Of a stretch of DNA of 59,755 nt, positions 18,024 to 26,713 are shown piece by piece. Each line of letters opens with the position of its first letter. The stretch's first letter is position 1. The notes below the pieces were generated by a model. The model was not told where the DNA came from, did no database searches, and worked only from the letters and a program-made list of their open reading frames with translations. Location of the stretch: contig NZ_JAGGOW010000070.1 of the NCBI RefSeq assembly GCF_018614135.1, positions 1 to 59,755 on the forward strand. The letters are read 5' to 3'. Both the position numbers and the translations under genes were made by a program. Source of the DNA: Streptomyces sp. ISL-66. GTDB lineage: Bacteria; Actinomycetota; Actinomycetes; Streptomycetales; Streptomycetaceae.

Positions 18024-18683
18024 GCGCTTGAGGGCGAAGGTGAGGCCGTCGGCGAACGGCAGGACGCTCAGCTCCACCCGCTTGTCGTCGCGCACCTTCG
18101 CGTTGAACTCCCGCAGGGCCGTCGTCTCCGAGTCCTGCTTCGTCTCGTCGAGCACGGCGCCGTGCCACAGCACGTTGTCCACCACGACCAGGCCGCCGGG
18201 GCGCAGCAGCGTCAGCGCGGCCTCGTAGTAGGCCCAGTAGTTCTCCTTGTCGGCGTCGATGAAGACGAAGTCGAAGGAGCCGGCCGCGCCCTCCTCCAGG
18301 AGCAGCGCGTCGAGGGAGGCGCGGGCGTCACCGATGCGCAGGTCGACCTTGTCCGAGACCCCCGCCCGCTCGGCGAAGTCCCGGGCGATGGCGGTCCACT
18401 CCTCGCTGATGTCCAGCGCGGTCACGCTGCCGCCCTCGGGCAGCGCCAGCGCCGTGGCGAGCAGGCTGTAGCCGGTGAAGACACCGACCTCCAGGGCCTT
18501 CTTCGCGCCGATCGCCTTCACCAGCAGGGAAATGAACTGGCCCTGCTCGGGTGAGATCTGCATGAGCGACAGGGGCAGCTCCGAGGTCTTCACCCGGAGG
18601 TCACGCAGTACGTCGGGCTCACGCAGGGAAATGCTGGCCACATAGTCCTGCAGAGCCTCGTTGACATCTACTTGGATTCGCAT
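18021..18683 (-). CDS. Catechol/caffeoyl-CoA-type O-methyltransferase
   Basis: 220 aa, class I metal-dependent O-methyltransferase. SAM-binding EVGVFTGYS (65-73), Mg-binding IDADKENY (142-149) and the DN pair at 169-170 are all present. Methylates one hydroxyl of a vicinal diol, so it fits after a hydroxylase such as the HpaB protein encoded divergently at 19597. It heads the operon OMT, oxidase 2, oxidase 1, exporter, cupin. The upstream 329 bp is shared with the flavin reductase gene. Confidence 0.92.
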   Translation of the reverse strand: MRIQVDVNEALQDYVASISLREPDVLRDLRVKTSELPLSLMQISPEQGQFISLLVKAIGAKKALEVGVFTGYSLLATALALPEGGSVTALDISEEWTAIARDFAERAGVSDKVDLRIGDARASLDALLLEEGAAGSFDFVFIDADKENYWAYYEAALTLLRPGGLVVVDNVLWHGAVLDETKQDSETTALREFNAKVRDDKRVELSVLPFADGLTFALKR

Positions 18684-19012
18684 TTGGGGACCCCTAGGTC
18701 TGTACGGGCGGCAGCGGATTCGGGCAGAGATTTCCGGAACACGTCAGTGCGGTCACGCGCCAGTGCGGCTTCGGCCACGCTCCCTGACGACCTGCGGCAA
18801 CGCGCAGGAAACAGCAGAAAGCTAGAGCGGGAACTCGTCATCCGTCAAGCGCTCCGAACGGCCCGTATTTCCCTGTACTGATTCTTCAGCGCCTCCTGGA
18901 ACAATGCCCGCGTGGCGGCAGTACTGCGCCATTGTTCATAACCCGATCCTTTCAAATGCAGCGGAATGCGATTTCCCGGTTCTTGCGCTCGTTTCCCGTC
19001 CAGGAGGACTCC
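18684..19012. promoter_or_regulatory. Divergent intergenic region between O-methyltransferase and flavin reductase
   Basis: 329 bp with no convincing gene. It holds a perfect 8-bp inverted repeat, GAACAATG (18899-18906) and CATTGTTC (18930-18937), with the 10-bp palindrome GCAGTACTGC (18918-18927) between the arms. Probably contains both divergent promoters and an operator; no -10/-35 pair was assigned with confidence. Confidence 0.5.
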
Positions 19013-19600
19013 GTGAGCCTTGCGCAGCGCGCGCTGAGGAACTGCCTGGGCCAGTTCGCCTCGGGCGTCACCGTGGTCACCACCGCGCGGGACGACGCCG
19101 TCTACGGCGCCACCGTCTCCGCCTTCACCTCGGTCTCGCTCGATCCGCCGCTGGTCCTGGTGTCGCTGGACCGCCGCAGCCGCACCTGCGAGCGGCTCGT
19201 CGGCGCCCCCTTCGGCATCAACGTCCTCGCCGCCCACCAGCGCGACCTCGCCTGGCTGTTCGCCGGCCGGGGCGACCTGGCCGAGGCGCCGGACCTCAGC
19301 TGGGGCGACGACCTGGCGGCGCCGCGCATCGAGGGCGCCGTCGCCCACTTCTCCTGCGTTCCCTGGGCCTCGTACGACGGCGGGGACCACGTCCTGCACG
19401 TCGGCGAGGTCGTCGCCTTCGACGCGCCCGGCGGAGAACCCCTCGTCTTCCACTCCGGGGTGCTCGGCGAATTCCGCCGGCCCTCCGAAGGCGCCGCCTG
19501 GACCGGCTCGCTCGACGGGCCCGCCCACGGCTGGGCGGCGGCCTTCGCAGGCCACCCACCACTCACAGGTTCATCGACCGGACAAGGAAATAGGACATGA
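19013..19600 (+). CDS. Flavin reductase, HpaC-like small component
   Basis: 195 aa, flavin reductase-like domain: [12 protein letters not shown] near residue 14, [20 protein letters not shown] core and [17 protein letters not shown]. Supplies reduced FAD to the partner monooxygenase. The GTG start at 19013 is preceded by AGGAGG (19002-19007); the longer ATG frame from 18932 lacks a ribosome site. The stop overlaps the ATG of the HpaB-like gene (ATGA), so the two components are made together. Confidence 0.92.
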   Translation: MSLAQRALRNCLGQFASGVTVVTTARDDAVYGATVSAFTSVSLDPPLVLVSLDRRSRTCERLVGAPFGINVLAAHQRDLAWLFAGRGDLAEAPDLSWGDDLAAPRIEGAVAHFSCVPWASYDGGDHVLHVGEVVAFDAPGGEPLVFHSGVLGEFRRPSEGAAWTGSLDGPAHGWAAAFAGHPPLTGSSTGQGNRT

Positions 19601-21186
19601 CGCTCCCGAACGGCGACGCGCAGCCGAGCGGCCCCGAGGCCGCCGAGGCCCCCGTGACCCGCCCCATGACCGGCGATGAATACCTGGAGAGCCTGCGCGA
19701 CGACCGCGAGATCTACCTCTACGGCGAGCGCGTCAAGGACGTCACCGCCCACCCCGCCTTCCGCAACTCGGCGCTGATGACCGCGCGGCTCTACAACGCG
19801 CTGCACGACCCGGCCAAGAAGGACGTGCTCACCACCCGCACTGACACCGGCAGCAACGGCTACACCCACAAGTTCTTCCGTACCCCGCGCAGCGTGCAGG
19901 ACATGGTGGAGGACCGCGAGGCGATAGCCGAGTGGGCCAGGATGACCTACGGCTGGATGGGCCGCAGCCCCGACTACAAGGCCGCGTTCCTCGGCACCCT
20001 GGGCGCCAACAGCGACTACTACGCCCCCTTCGAGGACAACGCCCGCCGCTGGTACAAGGAGTCCCAGGAGAAGGTCCTCTTCTGGAACCACGCGATCATC
20101 CACCCGCCGGTCGACCGCCACCTGCCGACCGAGGAGGTCCAGGACGTCTTCGTGCACGTGGAGAAGGAGACCGACGCGGGTCTCGTCGTCTCCGGGGCGA
20201 AGGTCGTCGCCACCGGCTCGGCCATCACCAACTACAACTTCATCTCGCACTACGGCCTGCCGCTGCGCGACAAGAAGTTCGCGCTCGTCGCGACCATCCC
20301 GATGGGCTCGCCCGGCCTGAAGCTGATCTGCCGCCCCTCCTACGCGGCGGCCGCCGCCGTCATGGGCAGTCCCTTCGACTACCCGCTCTCCAGCAGGCTC
20401 GACGAGAACGACACCATCTTCGTGCTGGACAAGGTGCTCATCCCCTGGGAGAACGTCTTCCTCTACGGAGACGTCGACAAGGTCAACGGCTTCGCCCCGC
20501 AGTCGGGCTTCCTGGAGCGGCTCACCTTCCACGGGGCCATCCGCCTCGCCGTGAAGATCGACTTCATCGCGGGCCTGCTGCTCAAGGCCGTCGACATGAC
20601 CGGCAGCAAGGACTTCCGCGGCATCCAGGCCCGCGTCGGCGAGGTCCTGGCCTGGCGGAACATGTTCTGGGCGCTCAGCGACGCGGCGGCCCGCAACCCG
20701 CAGGAGTGGAAGGACGGCGCGCTGCTGCCGCGCCTCGACTACGGCATGGCCTACCGCTGGTTCATGACCATCGGCTACCCGCGGATCAAGGAGATCATCC
20801 AGCAGGACGTGGCCAGCGGCCTGATCTACGTCAACTCCAGCGCCGAGGACTTCTCCAACCCGGAGATCCGCCCCTACCTCGACAAGTACGTCCGCGGCTC
20901 CAACGGCTACGACTCGGTCAGCCGGGTCAAGCTGATGAAGATGCTGTGGGACGCGGTCGGCTCCGAGTTCGGCGGCCGCCACGAGCTGTACGAGCGCAAC
21001 TACTCGGGCAACCACGAGCAGGTCCGCACCGACATCTTCCACGCGCAGGCCGCCAGCGGCCAGCTCGACGGCTACCGCGGCTTCGCCGAGAAGGCCCTGG
21101 AGGAGTACGACCTCGACGGCTGGACCGTCCCGGACCTCGACTCCTTCAAGGAGCTGCGGGAGCACCGCAAGAACATCTGGAGCTGA
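19597..21186 (+). CDS. 4-hydroxyphenylacetate 3-monooxygenase-type (HpaB) hydroxylase
   Basis: 529 aa, full length for the FADH2-dependent HpaB family (acyl-CoA dehydrogenase fold). Family blocks include [27 protein letters not shown] at the N-terminus, [15 protein letters not shown], and the [11 protein letters not shown] segment at about residue 284. Ortho-hydroxylates a phenol with FADH2 from the coupled reductase. In the cremeomycin pathway a related hydroxylase acts on an aminohydroxybenzoate, so 3,4-AHBA or its derivative is a plausible substrate here. A phenolic polyketide is the alternative. Confidence 0.92.
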   Translation: MTLPNGDAQPSGPEAAEAPVTRPMTGDEYLESLRDDREIYLYGERVKDVTAHPAFRNSALMTARLYNALHDPAKKDVLTTRTDTGSNGYTHKFFRTPRSVQDMVEDREAIAEWARMTYGWMGRSPDYKAAFLGTLGANSDYYAPFEDNARRWYKESQEKVLFWNHAIIHPPVDRHLPTEEVQDVFVHVEKETDAGLVVSGAKVVATGSAITNYNFISHYGLPLRDKKFALVATIPMGSPGLKLICRPSYAAAAAVMGSPFDYPLSSRLDENDTIFVLDKVLIPWENVFLYGDVDKVNGFAPQSGFLERLTFHGAIRLAVKIDFIAGLLLKAVDMTGSKDFRGIQARVGEVLAWRNMFWALSDAAARNPQEWKDGALLPRLDYGMAYRWFMTIGYPRIKEIIQQDVASGLIYVNSSAEDFSNPEIRPYLDKYVRGSNGYDSVSRVKLMKMLWDAVGSEFGGRHELYERNYSGNHEQVRTDIFHAQAASGQLDGYRGFAEKALEEYDLDGWTVPDLDSFKELREHRKNIWS

Positions 21187-21196
21187 CGGGCAAGTA

Positions 21197-21224
21197 CGCC
21201 CCTCCCGCACGGGCGGGAGGGGCG
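21197..21224. terminator. Hairpin terminator after the HpaB gene
   Basis: Perfect 12-bp GC stem, 21197-21208 with 21213-21224, 4-nt loop, 11 bp after the stop codon. No T-run, as is common in Streptomyces. Confidence 0.8.
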
Positions 21225-21259
21225 TCCCGTGCGTCCGGGGCCGTGGCTAGGCTCTCCAC

Positions 21260-21925
21260 ATGACGATTCGCGCTGTGGTGTTCGATGTCGGTGAGTGCCT
21301 CGTGGACGAGACCCGGGAGTACGGCACGTGGGCCGACTGGCTCGGAGTGCCCCGGCACACGTTCGCGGCCATGTTCGGCGCCGTGATCGCCCAAGGACGC
21401 GACTACCGCGAGGTTTTCGAGCCCTTCAAGCCCGGGTTCGACCTGGCCGCCGAACGGGAGGCGCGGGCCGCGGCCGGCAAGCCCGAGTGGTTCGGCGAGG
21501 ACGACCTCTACCCGGACGCTCGGCCCGCCCTCGCGCAGCTCCGTGCGGACGGACTGTGGCTCGGGATCGCCGGGAACCAGACCGTGCGCGCAGGCGGGCT
21601 TCTGCGCGAGCTGTTCGCGAAGGACGTGGACCTGATCGGCACCTCGGACGATTGGGGTGCCTCGAAGCCGGACCCCGAGTTCTTCGAGCGCGTCGCCGCG
21701 GTCGTCCCCGCCGAACCGTCGGAGATCCTCTACGTCGGCGACCGCGTCGACAACGACCTCCGCCCCGGCAAGCAAGCCGGGATGCGTACCGCGCTCGTCC
21801 GCCGGGGCCCGTGGGCCACCATCCAGTGGGACACTGTCGAGGCCCGCGAACTGCCGACCTTCCGCATCGAGAGCCTCGCCGAGCTCTCCCCCCGCATCGC
21901 CGAGTTCAACAAGCGAGCGCGCTAA
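21260..21925 (+). CDS. HAD-superfamily hydrolase
   Basis: 221 aa. Motif I reads FDVGECLVDE, with the nucleophile Asp but Gly in place of the usual second Asp. Motif III Lys is in SKPDPEFF, and motif IV YVGDRVDND supplies the acidic pair. A cap region lies between. Probably a small-molecule phosphatase or haloacid-type hydrolase. Its last 20 bases overlap the 3' end of the convergent XRE/TPR regulator gene. It appears more like chromosome-core or accessory DNA than part of the pathway. Confidence 0.85.
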   Translation: MTIRAVVFDVGECLVDETREYGTWADWLGVPRHTFAAMFGAVIAQGRDYREVFEPFKPGFDLAAEREARAAAGKPEWFGEDDLYPDARPALAQLRADGLWLGIAGNQTVRAGGLLRELFAKDVDLIGTSDDWGASKPDPEFFERVAAVVPAEPSEILYVGDRVDNDLRPGKQAGMRTALVRRGPWATIQWDTVEARELPTFRIESLAELSPRIAEFNKRAR

Positions 21926-23129
21926 CGACGGCCCCCCAGCCGTAGAGCCGGTCGTCGAGGTCGCGGACGTACTGCTCGTGCTCCCACGGGCCGAGTGCAC
22001 GCCGCACCTCACGGACCCGCTCCAACCCTGTGGCGTACCAATGGGTTTCCAGCAGCTCCAGCGCGCGCAGGGCGTACCGGGCCGCGTCCTCCGGGCGGCC
22101 GGCGGCGGCCTCCACCGCACCAAGGTCACCGAGGATGACCGTGCGCTGTTTGTCGGCATCGCCCGGTAGCTCGGCCAGCACGTGAAGGAGCGTCTCGCGG
22201 GCTTGCGGCAGGTGCCCGGCAGTCAGCTGCACGTTGCCCTTGAAGGCGGCGAGCCGGATCGGGCTGAACCAGTCCATCCACTCGGGCGTGGGCTGGCTGT
22301 CGGTGCCCTCGACGACTGTCTCCCCGTGAGCGATCAGGTTGAGGGCTGCTCGCGCGTCTCCGCAGCGGGTGGCGCACTCCGCCTCGACGGCGTCGAGCCA
22401 GGCCACGAAGTGGCCGCCGGCCTGTCCGCGTCGGGCGTAGGTTCGGGCTGCGATCATGCGCTCTTTCGCGGCCGGGTGCTGGCCTGCCCATCCGGGGATG
22501 AACGCCATATGGGCAAGGACCGCGGCGCCGAGCAGGGCATCGTCGGCTTCCCCGGCGGCTTGAAGAGCGCGTACCCAGGTGTCGCCGGCACGGTCGGGTT
22601 CACGGAGGTCGAAGAACTCGATGCGGCCCGCGAGCAGCCAGCTCTCAGCGAGGGCAGCGGCAAGGGTCTGGCGCGTACGGCCTGTGGTTGCCTCGAGGAG
22701 CTGGTTCCCGAGAGTGGCGTGCGCTGCGACGGCGGGGTGCAGTATTGCGGGGGTCACGGTCCAGTAGAGCCGACGGTGCGCGCGGGTCACGGCGAGGAAG
22801 TCGGCCCCGGCGGTGGCTGGCTGCGGTCCGCTGGGGGTGCGGAGAGGGCCGCGGTTCGCGGGCGCGATGAGGCTTGCCGCCGCCTGGGGCCCGGTGCCGG
22901 ATGGCACATTGAAGCCGAGTTCGTCGAGCGGGCGGCCGAGCAGGTCGACAAGGGCTTGCCGCACGTCGGGCTGAGGCAGGGGTGGGTTCTCTGCCTCGTA
23001 ACGGCGAGCCTGGCGCAGGCCGATGTGGATCCCGCGCCCTGCGAGGGCGTCGACAAGCTCCTGCTGAGTCCGGTAGCCGGCGGCCTGGCGGGCCGCCCTG
23101 AACCGCGCGTTGCCGGTGGGTCGGATCAT
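21906..23129 (-). CDS. XRE-family helix-turn-helix regulator with TPR-like C-terminus
   Basis: 407 aa. N-terminal XRE helix-turn-helix (FRAARQAAGYRTQQELVDAL, about 10-65), a linker, then an alpha-helical repeat region (about 110-395) of the kind found in Streptomyces TPR-type regulators. ATG at 23129. A perfect palindrome, CCTAGTGACTAGG, lies 10 bp upstream of the start and is a candidate autoregulatory site. Paired tail-to-tail with the HAD gene. A role in the neighbouring cluster is not evident. Confidence 0.85.
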   Translation of the reverse strand: MIRPTGNARFRAARQAAGYRTQQELVDALAGRGIHIGLRQARRYEAENPPLPQPDVRQALVDLLGRPLDELGFNVPSGTGPQAAASLIAPANRGPLRTPSGPQPATAGADFLAVTRAHRRLYWTVTPAILHPAVAAHATLGNQLLEATTGRTRQTLAAALAESWLLAGRIEFFDLREPDRAGDTWVRALQAAGEADDALLGAAVLAHMAFIPGWAGQHPAAKERMIAARTYARRGQAGGHFVAWLDAVEAECATRCGDARAALNLIAHGETVVEGTDSQPTPEWMDWFSPIRLAAFKGNVQLTAGHLPQARETLLHVLAELPGDADKQRTVILGDLGAVEAAAGRPEDAARYALRALELLETHWYATGLERVREVRRALGPWEHEQYVRDLDDRLYGWGAVVSALAC

Positions 23130-23138
23130 TCCAACTCC

Positions 23139-23151
23139 CCTAGTGACTAGG
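23139..23151. promoter_or_regulatory. Palindrome before the XRE regulator gene
   Basis: CCTAGT-G-ACTAGG, 6-bp perfect arms, immediately upstream of the regulator start. Short but well placed for autoregulation. Confidence 0.45.
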
Positions 23152-23322
23152 TTTCCTGACCTACTGTCTCAGGAAGCCCTCTTGACTGCCAGAGTTCACC
23201 AGGGTCGAGCCCCAAAGCCCTATTCGAGGGCTCGGAAAGACCGCTTGAAAGTCCTCGTAATGGGACTTCCATGGGTCCATGGTGTCTCTCACCACCCGCT
23301 GACGACGGTAGGGAGCAACGGC

Positions 23323-23652
23323 ATGATGCCCCAGGCCCAAATGATCGAGGAGCTCGTACGGAGGGCGCTGGCCCCCTACGACCAACGGCCCGATGCCCGG
23401 GGCGTGGCGCACCTGGTCGACGACCTCATCACCGCCGGCCAGGAGCTGTACGCCGCGGTGTCGCGGATCCCGGCGGGTCTACGGACCGAGCGCGCGGGAG
23501 CCGCCCTGGCCGAGTGGACGTACTTCCTCGACGCGGGCCCGCTGGGCCACGGCGATCACGCGAACTGGAACCACGCCCGCGGCCTCGCCCGCATCATCCG
23601 GGCGATGGCGTCGACACTCGACGAGCAGCAGCGCCGGGCCGGCGCCCGGTGA
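23323..23652 (+). CDS. Small hypothetical protein, resembles DUF6415
   Basis: 109 aa, soluble, mostly helical, beginning MMPQAQMIEELVRRAL and containing WTYFLDAGPLGHGDHANWNHARGL. It resembles, from memory, the DUF6415 family of small Streptomyces proteins; function unknown. GGGAG at 23311-23315 supports the ATG at 23323; the longer frame from 23110 overlaps the XRE gene start and is rejected. Its stop overlaps the GTG of the next small gene. Confidence 0.65.
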   Translation: MMPQAQMIEELVRRALAPYDQRPDARGVAHLVDDLITAGQELYAAVSRIPAGLRTERAGAALAEWTYFLDAGPLGHGDHANWNHARGLARIIRAMASTLDEQQRRAGAR

Positions 23653-23729
23653 ACGAGCCCGCCCGCCAGCTCCTCTACGCACTGATCGTGCTCGGCCTCC
23701 TCACCGCCATCCTCGTCGGCATCCACTGA
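23649..23729 (+). CDS. 26-aa single-span membrane microprotein
   Basis: GTG start overlaps the upstream stop (GTGA). The peptide is MNEPARQLLYALIVLGLLTA plus ILVGIH: a short polar N-terminus and one hydrophobic helix of about 17 residues. Coupling to the 109-aa gene and the clean hydrophobic segment support a real small membrane protein. No known family. Confidence 0.5.
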   Translation: MNEPARQLLYALIVLGLLTAILVGIH

Positions 23730-23761
23730 CCCGCACCTCCTGCAAACGACCGGGGAGACAC

Positions 23762-24316
23762 ATGTCCAGTCCCACGCCCCCACCGCCGTGCATCACCCGG
23801 CCCGGAGACCCGAAGCCCTCGACCGCAGGCACGGCCGCGAACCCGCGCGCGCTGCTCGGCGACGCCGAGTTCAACGGGGTGCTCCAGACCGTCCTCGACA
23901 ACAACCCGGGCATGGACGTCTCCACGGCTTCCCGGATCGTCGTCGAGGCCCTCAAATTCACCGCCGCGGCAGCCCGGTTCCCCACGGTGAGCATCGCCCC
24001 GACCCGTGAGGTCGACGAGGGCTGGCACGCCCTCATCCTCCACACCCATCTGTACGCCAGGCTCTGCCGGCGGCTCGGCCGGTTCGTCCACCACTTCCCC
24101 GAGCGGCCCGACCCGTCCCGCCACGACCCCGACGTCATGACCCGCACGATCGCGCTGATCGAGCGGGCCGGGTACACGCCCGACGCCGGACTGTGGACGG
24201 GCCCGAGCAAGGCCCTCATATCCGTCGCCGCGAACTGCTCGCACACTCCGGTACCCGGCGGCTGCGGGCCGATCAACCCGGGGAACTGTGCGACGCACGG
24301 TGGCGACGGCACTTAG
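23762..24316 (+). CDS. Hypothetical protein with similarity to glycine-rich-domain (DUF1399-like) proteins
   Basis: 184 aa. A Pro-rich N-terminus (PTPPPPCITRPGDP), then a helical region and the segment VDEGWHALILHTHLYARLCR (about 80-99). This resembles the VDxxWHxHILHTxxYxxFC motif of glycine-rich-domain-containing proteins. Cys residues near the C-terminus (NCSHTPVPGGCGPINPGNC). GGGGAG precedes ATG 23762. Function unknown; 32 bp after the microprotein gene, likely the same transcript. Confidence 0.65.
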   Translation: MSSPTPPPPCITRPGDPKPSTAGTAANPRALLGDAEFNGVLQTVLDNNPGMDVSTASRIVVEALKFTAAAARFPTVSIAPTREVDEGWHALILHTHLYARLCRRLGRFVHHFPERPDPSRHDPDVMTRTIALIERAGYTPDAGLWTGPSKALISVAANCSHTPVPGGCGPINPGNCATHGGDGT

Positions 24317-24350
24317 GCTCCCAGCCACGCACGACGGAGAGGTGAGGGCG

Positions 24351-24569
24351 ATGGACGCGGAAGAAGCCCGGCAGTTGGACATCACGCTACGACGGTTCGG
24401 CATCCGGGGGGTCGTCGCGCCGCAGGATCCGGAGAACCCCGCGGGCACCTGGGCGGTGTACGACGAAGCCGACCCCGACAGCCGTCGCGACATCACCACC
24501 GACACCCTCGCCGCCGTCGCCCGTGCGCAGGGCCCCACCCGGGGCTTCGTCATCCCCGTGGCGGGCTAG
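24351..24569 (+). CDS. Hypothetical protein, 72 aa
   Basis: 72 aa, acidic, no signal or membrane segment. The ATG at 24351 has GAGG-type ribosome site bases at 24337-24346. Streptomyces-like codon use. No family recognised. Confidence 0.5.
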   Translation: MDAEEARQLDITLRRFGIRGVVAPQDPENPAGTWAVYDEADPDSRRDITTDTLAAVARAQGPTRGFVIPVAG

Positions 24570-24767
24570 GCCCAGCCCCTCCCTCCCCCGGTCGAAACCG
24601 CAGGCCCGCCTGTGTGGGAGGCCGGGGCGGTGTCGTCATTTTCGTGGTTTCCGCCAAGCCTGATGGCCTGCCAGGTTGGGAGAGACTGCCAGCCAGAGGC
24701 CGGGGCCGCCCCGATCGCCGGCGGCCGGCGCCGATGACATGGTGAAACACACGGGGAGGACGGCACG

Positions 24768-25511
24768 ATGAGTGCGCAGCAGCAGTACGACGAGATCGGT
24801 GAGGCGTACGAGGGGTTCAAGGCCCTGCCTCTGGAGCAGTACGCGGTGGTGCCCGGTTTCCTCGCCCTGGTCGGGGACGTGCGCGGCAAGTCGGTCCTCG
24901 ACCTGGCCTCCGGCACCGGCTTCTACAGCCGTGAGTTCAAGCGGCGCGGCGCCACGGACGTGCTCGGCATCGACATCTCCGGCGAGATGGTCGCCGTGGC
25001 ACAGAAGCTGGAGGAGCACGATCCGCTGGGCGTGCGCTACGAGGTCGGCGACGTGTCCGCGCTGCGGACCTTCGAGCAGCCCTTCGACGTGGGCCTGGCG
25101 GTCCAGCTGCTCAACTACGCGCCGGACATCGCCACCACCGAGCTGATGTGCCGCAACATCCACCGGAGCCTGAAGCCCGGTGCCGAGCTGTTCCTGCTCA
25201 ACCAGTCGCCCGACTTCCGATTCGACGGGCCGTCCCCGGAGAGGTACGGCTTCCGCAGCGAGCTCACCGGCGACGAGGTCGAGACCGGACCGCAGGTCCG
25301 GACCACGGCGCTGCTCGACCCGCCCGTCTCCTTCGTCGCCAACCGCCCGCGCCGCGAGGTCTACGAGGACTGCCTGAAGGCGGCCGGTTTCAGTGAGCTG
25401 ACCTGGGTCCCGGTGGAGGTGTCCGAGGCCGGCGTACGCACGTTCGGCGCGGACCACTGGGCGGACCTCTACGCCAACCCCCCGCTGGAAATGCTGCGCT
25501 GCCGCGCCTGA
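24768..25511 (+). CDS. Class I SAM-dependent methyltransferase
   Basis: 247 aa. SAM-binding motif VLDLASGTGFYS (43-54), acidic residue at GIDISGEM (about 65-72), and motif II/III region FDVGLAVQLLNYA and LKPGAELFLLNQ. UbiE/COQ5-like Methyltransf_25 group acting on small molecules. GGGGAGG precedes ATG 24768. A hairpin follows the gene. Could be a tailoring enzyme or belong to the flanking patch of small genes. Confidence 0.85.
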   Translation: MSAQQQYDEIGEAYEGFKALPLEQYAVVPGFLALVGDVRGKSVLDLASGTGFYSREFKRRGATDVLGIDISGEMVAVAQKLEEHDPLGVRYEVGDVSALRTFEQPFDVGLAVQLLNYAPDIATTELMCRNIHRSLKPGAELFLLNQSPDFRFDGPSPERYGFRSELTGDEVETGPQVRTTALLDPPVSFVANRPRREVYEDCLKAAGFSELTWVPVEVSEAGVRTFGADHWADLYANPPLEMLRCRA

Positions 25512-25576
25512 CGACCTGCCCCTCTCCCGCACGGGGGCGACCCGAATTGCTCGGGTTTCCGTCGAGTCCGTCGAGT

Positions 25577-25621
25577 CCGTCGAGCCCCGCCGTCCCGATG
25601 ACGGGCGACGGGCCTCGACGG
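25577..25621. terminator. Imperfect hairpin between convergent methyltransferase and Ada-like genes
   Basis: Outer arms CCGTCGAG (25577-25584) and CTCGACGG (25614-25621) are perfect and continue inward with a few mismatches. Upstream of it CGAGTCCGT is repeated. Fits a shared terminator. Confidence 0.6.
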
Positions 25622-25630
25622 GTACGGAGC

Positions 25631-26713
25631 TCAGCCCGCCCGGAGGGTGGGGAGTGGGTCGGGTTTTGCCGTGGGGTGGGGGGTGGGTAGCGGGGTGAGT
25701 TCCTGGCGGATTCGTTCCCGCAGGCATGTCCGCAGGGCGGTGGGGGGTAGCAACTCGCGGCCCGAGTCGGGGAGTTCGGCGCGGGACAGGGCCTGTGCGA
25801 CGAGTTCCCCGAGGGCCGGGTCGTCCTCGTCGTGGCAGGCGTGCGGGAAGAGGGCCGTCAGGCGGGCGCGCAGCCGCGCGGCGTCCGGGCCGCCCCCGGC
25901 GTCCGAGAGCACGGCGCACACGCCCTTGGCGGTGGCGGCGACCAGCACCGGGCCCAGCGACGTGGTGCCCACCGCCGACCGGATGCGCACCCCGGCGCCG
26001 CCCGCGCGGAACTCCTGCGGGGTCATGCCGAGGATCGCCGAGGAGGCGGCGTAGAACTGCCCGTTGGAATTGAAACCGGCCTGGTAGATGGCGTCGGAGA
26101 CGGTCCGGGCGCCGATGAGCTCGGCGCGGACCCGCCGGGCGCGCACGGCCGTCCAGTAGGCGTACGGGGTCACGCCCGTCAGGGACTTGAACATGCGGTG
26201 GAAGTGGAAGCGGCTGTAGCCGGCCGACCGGGCCACGGCGTCCAGGTTGGGGGGCGTCAGCGCCCCGTCCATCAGCAGACAGGCGCGGGCGACGGTGTCG
26301 GCGTAGTAGCGGTTCAGCTCGGGCTCGTCCGGATGGCAGCGCCGGCACGGGCGGTAGCCCAGGGCGCGGACCTCCTCCAGCGAGGAGTGGAACTCGACGT
26401 TCTCCCGGCGCGCGAGGCGCGCCACGCACGACGGCCGGCTGTAGATGCCGGTCGTCCGCACGACGTAGTAGAACTTCCCGTCCGCCGCCCCGTCCCCGTC
26501 CCGCACCGCCCGCCAGCGCTCCTCGTCGGTCTCGTACGCGGACGTCGCGGCGCCGCCGGACGTCGCGGCGCCGGAGGTCGTGGCGCCTGAGGTCCCGGCG
26601 CCTGAGGTCCCGGCGCCTGAGGTCCCGGCGCCTGAGATGGCAGCGCCGGAAATAACGCCGCCGGCGGCCGCCGCGTCGGGCCGTACCGCCGGGGGAACGG
26701 TCAGCACGCGCAT
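25631..26713 (-). CDS. Degenerate Ada/AraC protein lacking both methyl-acceptor cysteines
   Basis: 360 aa. Domains: Ala/Gly/Ser/Thr repeat tail (18-60), Ada zinc-binding domain (62-130), AraC helix-turn-helix (about 135-235), and the first part of an Ogt methyltransferase domain (about 245-330). The metal motif reads GIYSRPSC rather than GIFCxPSC, so the residue matching E. coli Ada Cys38 is Ser92. Cys96, Cys123 and Cys126 remain. The protein ends in a Pro-rich tail before the PCHRV active site of the second methyltransferase domain, which is absent. Alkyl repair is therefore unlikely; an alkylation- or metal-sensing regulator is possible. Its ATG overlaps the ligase stop (TGATG), placing it in the 3,4-AHBA operon. 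Confidence 0.85.
   Translation of the reverse strand: MRVLTVPPAVRPDAAAAGGVISGAAISGAGTSGAGTSGAGTSGATTSGAATSGGAATSAYETDEERWRAVRDGDGAADGKFYYVVRTTGIYSRPSCVARLARRENVEFHSSLEEVRALGYRPCRRCHPDEPELNRYYADTVARACLLMDGALTPPNLDAVARSAGYSRFHFHRMFKSLTGVTPYAYWTAVRARRVRAELIGARTVSDAIYQAGFNSNGQFYAASSAILGMTPQEFRAGGAGVRIRSAVGTTSLGPVLVAATAKGVCAVLSDAGGGPDAARLRARLTALFPHACHDEDDPALGELVAQALSRAELPDSGRELLPPTALRTCLRERIRQELTPLPTPHPTAKPDPLPTLRAG
26571..26645 (-). repeat. 15-bp tandem repeat in the Ada-like gene
   Basis: Five units, the central three identical (CCTGAGGTCCCGGCG), encoding the Gly-Ala/Thr-Ser-rich tail of the Ada-like protein. The units keep the frame, giving a 5-residue protein repeat. Confidence 0.8.

Noticed and set aside
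25631..26713. Functional Ada DNA-repair protein
   Set aside because: Both methyl-acceptor Cys positions are lost (Ser at one, truncation at the other).
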